NCBI GenBank assembly: GCA_014730295.1
Contig: WJIN01000250.1
Coordinates: 1-56,584, forward strand
Length of the DNA: 56,584 bases
DNA from: Promethearchaeota archaeon
Lineage (GTDB): Archaea > Asgardarchaeota > Lokiarchaeia > Sigynarchaeales > SOKP01
Direction: 5' to 3'
In this document: in pieces, positions 53,541 through 56,584 of the stretch
Layout of the letters: each line of letters opens with the position of its first letter
Position numbering within the stretch: the stretch's first letter is position 1
Notes under the pieces: generated by a model
Databases searched by the model: none
Told to the model about the DNA's origin: nothing
Seen by the model: the letters and a program-made list of their open reading frames with translations, nothing else
Program-made: the position numbers and the translations under genes

Positions 53541-54950
53541 TTATAATAAAACTAGGAGGATATCATTTACATTGCATCCCGTCGGTCCTGTAATAATTTC
53601 TGTTTCCAATTGCTTAAAGAAAGAATTAGAATCATTTATTTTCAGATATTTCCGTAAGTCTTTCGTTTGTGCTTGTTGAATTATAGTATTATCAACAATC
53701 GCTCCCATAGCTTTGCTATTTCCTTCTATTCCGTCTAAATTGGCTGCTAGAATTAGAAGATTCGCAGGTAGACTATTTTTACCCGCTTCATAAAGGAAAC
53801 TGAGTAACATTTCTTGGTTTCTTCCCCCAATCCCGTTGCCTCTTATTGTTACTGTCAATTCTCCGGTACCTATCAACGCCAATTTATTAATATTCTGTAT
53901 ATTCATTAATTTTCTCTCTTTTTTTATAATATTATAGAGATCTGCTGCGAAGTCTCGAGCTTCTCCTGTGATTGAATCTGAAAAATATCTTACTTCATAC
54001 TCCTTATTGGTTAAAAACTCTCGAACTTCTTCGACTGAATTTTTTACACTTCCTATTAAATAATTAAATGTCCTCTCAAAGCAAGGATCATTCGGCTTTG
54101 GATTTTCTAATTCAAGGTTTTGTAAGCCTTCTTCAAGTATCTCTCTCGCATTTTGGGGGATTTCTTCTAATAAATTATATTTTTTCAATATAGCAATCGC
54201 TTCCTCAAATGTGGTTGAATCGGGGACGGTGGGTCCCGAAGCGATCGAATCAAGAGTATTCCCAACCACGTCTGAAATAAGGAGCGAGATTAATGTTGCT
54301 CGACTCGTGTTCCAGATATGTCTTGCTAAATTTCCACCTTTGAAATCCGACAAATGCTTTCTAATAGTATTGATTTCATGAATATTTGCTCCGGATTCCA
54401 GAAGCAATGAATTAATATTCTTTAATTCCTCTAATTTTAAGGGTTTTTTAGGGAGGGGTAAGAGGGCCGAACCACCTCCGGAGATGAGTGTAATGATAAA
54501 ATCATTTTCACACGCATTTGCAACCAAATCCATCATTTTTTTAACACCCACTAATCCATTCTTATTTGGAATTGGGTGAGAGGCGTAATTTATTTCAATT
54601 TTGGAGAGGCGATCATCTTTTCCAATCTCCAATCCCTCAGGGATGTTGATTAGGCCTCCAAATTTTATCTCAGGGAAGTAGTTAGAAAAAACATTCTCTA
54701 AAGATGCTGCCATCTGAGCTGAGGCTTTCCCACCACCAATCACGAGAATTCTACTAGTCTGAGAAATATCATACTTGTCATTTTCAATTAATAATTGGTC
54801 CTTTTTGATTTTTAATGCATTTTTCATTAATTTCCCCGGCTTTACCGCTTCAATCGCAATTTTTAATGCTTCCAATGCAATTTTTCGCAGCCTTTTTTGC
54901 GGATTCGATAAGTTTTCATTAACAAGTTCAGAATAATTTTTTATGATCAT
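53541..54950 (-). CDS. gck: Glycerate 2-kinase (MOFRL-type)
   Basis: A 469-residue glycerate kinase of the MOFRL type (GckA/TtuD group), which phosphorylates D-glycerate at C2. Family marks are RILVIGGGKASAQMAASLE near residue 68, SHPIPNKNG near residue 124, LISGGGSALL near residue 154, and the C-terminal MOFRL domain with TVTIRGNGIGGRNQEMLL and ITGPTGCNVND near the end. It links glycerate, perhaps from sugar or serine catabolism, to glycolysis in archaea with a branched Entner-Doudoroff pathway. The ATG at 54950 gives MIIKNYSELVNEN. It is divergent from the lpd gene. Confidence 0.9.
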   Translation of the reverse strand: MIIKNYSELVNENLSNPQKRLRKIALEALKIAIEAVKPGKLMKNALKIKKDQLLIENDKYDISQTSRILVIGGGKASAQMAASLENVFSNYFPEIKFGGLINIPEGLEIGKDDRLSKIEINYASHPIPNKNGLVGVKKMMDLVANACENDFIITLISGGGSALLPLPKKPLKLEELKNINSLLLESGANIHEINTIRKHLSDFKGGNLARHIWNTSRATLISLLISDVVGNTLDSIASGPTVPDSTTFEEAIAILKKYNLLEEIPQNAREILEEGLQNLELENPKPNDPCFERTFNYLIGSVKNSVEEVREFLTNKEYEVRYFSDSITGEARDFAADLYNIIKKERKLMNIQNINKLALIGTGELTVTIRGNGIGGRNQEMLLSFLYEAGKNSLPANLLILAANLDGIEGNSKAMGAIVDNTIIQQAQTKDLRKYLKINDSNSFFKQLETEIITGPTGCNVNDILLVLL

Positions 54951-55087
54951 AGATATAACCTTTAATGAAATGAATCAACAGAGTTTTTCTATTGCATCTA
55001 AAAATTAATCAAAATTAATATTTATCGCACAATTTTCACTAGTAAACTAATACAAACGAATAATATTAATTTCAAGGTTGATGAGAA

Positions 55088-56584
55088 ATGAGCGATGAAA
55101 TGTATGATTTAGCTGTTATTGGCGCGGGTCCAGGAGGATATCACTCTGCAATTAGAGCAGCTCAATTTGGAGCAAAAGTTGCGTTGATAGAAAAGGAAAA
55201 CCTCGGTGGAACGTGTTTAAACTGGGGATGTATTCCAACCAAGGCATTATATGCATCATCCGCATTAATACAAAAAATACGAGAGCATGGCGAGGATTTT
55301 GGAGTAAAATGCTCAGTTGAATTAGACTTTGCCAAAGCTGTGGAGAGAAAGAATCAAATTGTTAGAGAATTGGTTGATGGAATTGGGCAATTGGAGAAAG
55401 GTTGGAAAAACGATGTCTTTATGGGTCATGGAAAAATAGTTGGCGGGGATATTGATAGTGGTTTTGATATCGAAATTGAGGGAGAGGATAATACCACAAT
55501 TAAAGCAAAAAGAATTATAATTGCGACAGGTTCCTCTCCAGCATTAATTCCCGCCTTTAATATCGATCATGAAAGAATTTTAACAAGTGATGATATTCTA
55601 CACCCAGATTTTAAAGAAGTGCCAGAGCGTCTGTTAATAATCGGTGCGGGTGTTATTGGATGCGAATTCGGAAATATTTTTGCGACATTTGGCAGTAAAG
55701 TTACGATGTTAGAATATCTCCCCTCACCCATCGCAACCGAAGAGCGAATGGTGATTAGGGAACTTCAGAAAAAATTTGATGAATTAGATATTGAACTTCA
55801 CGTCTCTCAAAATGTATTATCTGTAGAAAATACAGGTAATGGTGTGAAAGCTACCACATGCTCTGCCGATGTCCCACGAGACGAAGTAGAGGATGCTGAG
55901 AAAAACGTGTTTGAGGCGGATTATTGTCTTGTGTCTATTGGAAGGGCGAAAGAATCTTCAAACCTGGGATTAGAAGAGATGGGTATTGGTACAGAACGCG
56001 GAGCTATAAAAGTTAATCCAGACACATTAGAAACGGATTGCAAGGGAATTTATGCGATTGGCGATGTAACAGGGGGAGTTATGCTGGCACATGTGGCTAG
56101 TTATGAAGGCGATGTTGCCGTTAATAATGCCTTAACAAGCATAGGAGGATTTCCAACGCATCATGAAACTACAGATTATTCCGTTGTACCTGCCACGATA
56201 TTTACCAGTCCAAATATCGGCTCTGTAGGCATGAGAAGGAGCGATGCAAAAGATAAGGGTATCGATGTGGCGATGGGAAGGTTTCCATTCCAATCCCTTG
56301 GTAAAGCTAAGTGTATGGGTGAGGAGGAGGGTTTTATCATGATTCTTGCGAATAAGGATAATGGTGAGATCATTGGCGCATCTTGTATTGGTGCTGAAGC
56401 ACCAGAATTGATATCTGAGATTGCCTTAGCCATGAAACATGGTTTAACTGTACAAAATGTAAGTGAAGTTATTCATAGCCACCCAACTATCAGCGAGATG
56501 GTTCTTGAAGGTGCCGAAGACGTTTTTGGAATGGCAATTCACCGAAAAGGTCGTCCCGACTTGGACTTACATAAAAAGTTGAAA
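55088..56584 (+). CDS. lpd: Dihydrolipoyl dehydrogenase (C-terminal end beyond window)
   Basis: A frame of 499 codons runs from the ATG at 55088 to the right edge with no stop. It is a pyridine nucleotide-disulfide oxidoreductase: FAD loop GAGPGGYHSAIRA near residue 11, redox pair Cys43 and Cys48 in GGTCLNWGCIP, NAD-binding GAGVIGCEFGNIF, the YAIGDVTGG segment, and the His-Glu dyad in HSHPTISE. It reoxidises dihydrolipoamide. The visible end (KGRPDLDLHKKLK) is close to where such proteins stop, so only a short tail is missing. No lipoyl partner is in the window, so it could serve a glycine-cleavage or 2-oxoacid complex, or stand alone. The ATG at 55081 is out of frame. Confidence 0.93.
   Translation, partial: MSDEMYDLAVIGAGPGGYHSAIRAAQFGAKVALIEKENLGGTCLNWGCIPTKALYASSALIQKIREHGEDFGVKCSVELDFAKAVERKNQIVRELVDGIGQLEKGWKNDVFMGHGKIVGGDIDSGFDIEIEGEDNTTIKAKRIIIATGSSPALIPAFNIDHERILTSDDILHPDFKEVPERLLIIGAGVIGCEFGNIFATFGSKVTMLEYLPSPIATEERMVIRELQKKFDELDIELHVSQNVLSVENTGNGVKATTCSADVPRDEVEDAEKNVFEADYCLVSIGRAKESSNLGLEEMGIGTERGAIKVNPDTLETDCKGIYAIGDVTGGVMLAHVASYEGDVAVNNALTSIGGFPTHHETTDYSVVPATIFTSPNIGSVGMRRSDAKDKGIDVAMGRFPFQSLGKAKCMGEEEGFIMILANKDNGEIIGASCIGAEAPELISEIALAMKHGLTVQNVSEVIHSHPTISEMVLEGAEDVFGMAIHRKGRPDLDLHKKLK

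Noticed and set aside
1..56584. CRISPR array, rRNA or tRNA genes
   Set aside because: No regular spaced repeats, no rRNA-like GC-rich blocks and no cloverleaf with T-loop sequence were seen.

Overview
The window is AT-rich archaeal DNA, most likely from an Asgard archaeon (Lokiarchaeia-like). The evidence is a Ras/Rab-type small GTPase carrying a roadblock/LC7-like domain, small longin-like proteins, intracellular beta-propeller proteins, a ferredoxin-dependent 2-oxoacid oxidoreductase, two ADP-forming acyl-CoA synthetase alpha subunits, frequent TTG/GTG starts and TATA-like promoters. The assignment is an inference. No rRNA, tRNA, CRISPR array, transposase or phage gene was recognised.

Layout. 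0-3.5 kb: a partial coiled-coil gene, porA and fused porGD (no beta subunit nearby) and a hotdog thioesterase. 3.7-10 kb: a membrane-anchored propeller, then an acyl-CoA dehydrogenase, crotonase and thiolase cassette and an ADP-forming acyl-CoA synthetase alpha subunit. 10-19 kb: two large soluble PAS histidine kinases flanking the most unusual locus, a protein that joins a roadblock-like domain, a Rab-like GTPase and a DUF4268/restriction-nuclease-like module, followed at once by an RNA 2'-phosphotransferase (Tpt1/KptA). A small longin-like gene diverges from it. 19-22 kb: an aminotransferase and a uroporphyrinogen-decarboxylase-family methyltransferase.

22-27 kb is an unsettled zone. It has a 162-bp direct repeat made from the 5' end of the methyltransferase gene, flanking a zinc-finger membrane protein. 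It also has a Cys-rich orphan, a winged-helix regulator, a broken zinc-ribbon gene ending in a DEAD-box helicase Walker A fragment, and a cold-shock gene split by a short palindromic insertion carrying a stop codon. 27-34.5 kb: a second synthetase alpha subunit and two more tandem PAS kinases. 34.5-38 kb: acetoacetyl-CoA synthetase and a broken class III CoA-transferase. 38-42 kb: a tandem duplicate of membrane-anchored alpha/beta hydrolases.

42-47.5 kb: small redox and metal proteins (flavodoxin, two C_GCAxxG_C_C proteins, a dicluster ferredoxin, two metallo-beta-lactamase paralogues of which one has a damaged metal motif). 47.6-53.3 kb: a longin-like protein, a WD40-like propeller, a propeller with three winged helices, and a very acidic intracellular Ig-like-repeat protein. 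The window ends with a glycerate 2-kinase and an almost complete dihydrolipoyl dehydrogenase.

Together the metabolic genes suggest an anaerobic heterotroph that handles acyl-CoA esters, ketoacids and acetoacetate through ferredoxin and CoA chemistry. The four soluble PAS kinases have no response regulator nearby. The GTPase/nuclease-like/Tpt1 locus is the best candidate for an undescribed system.
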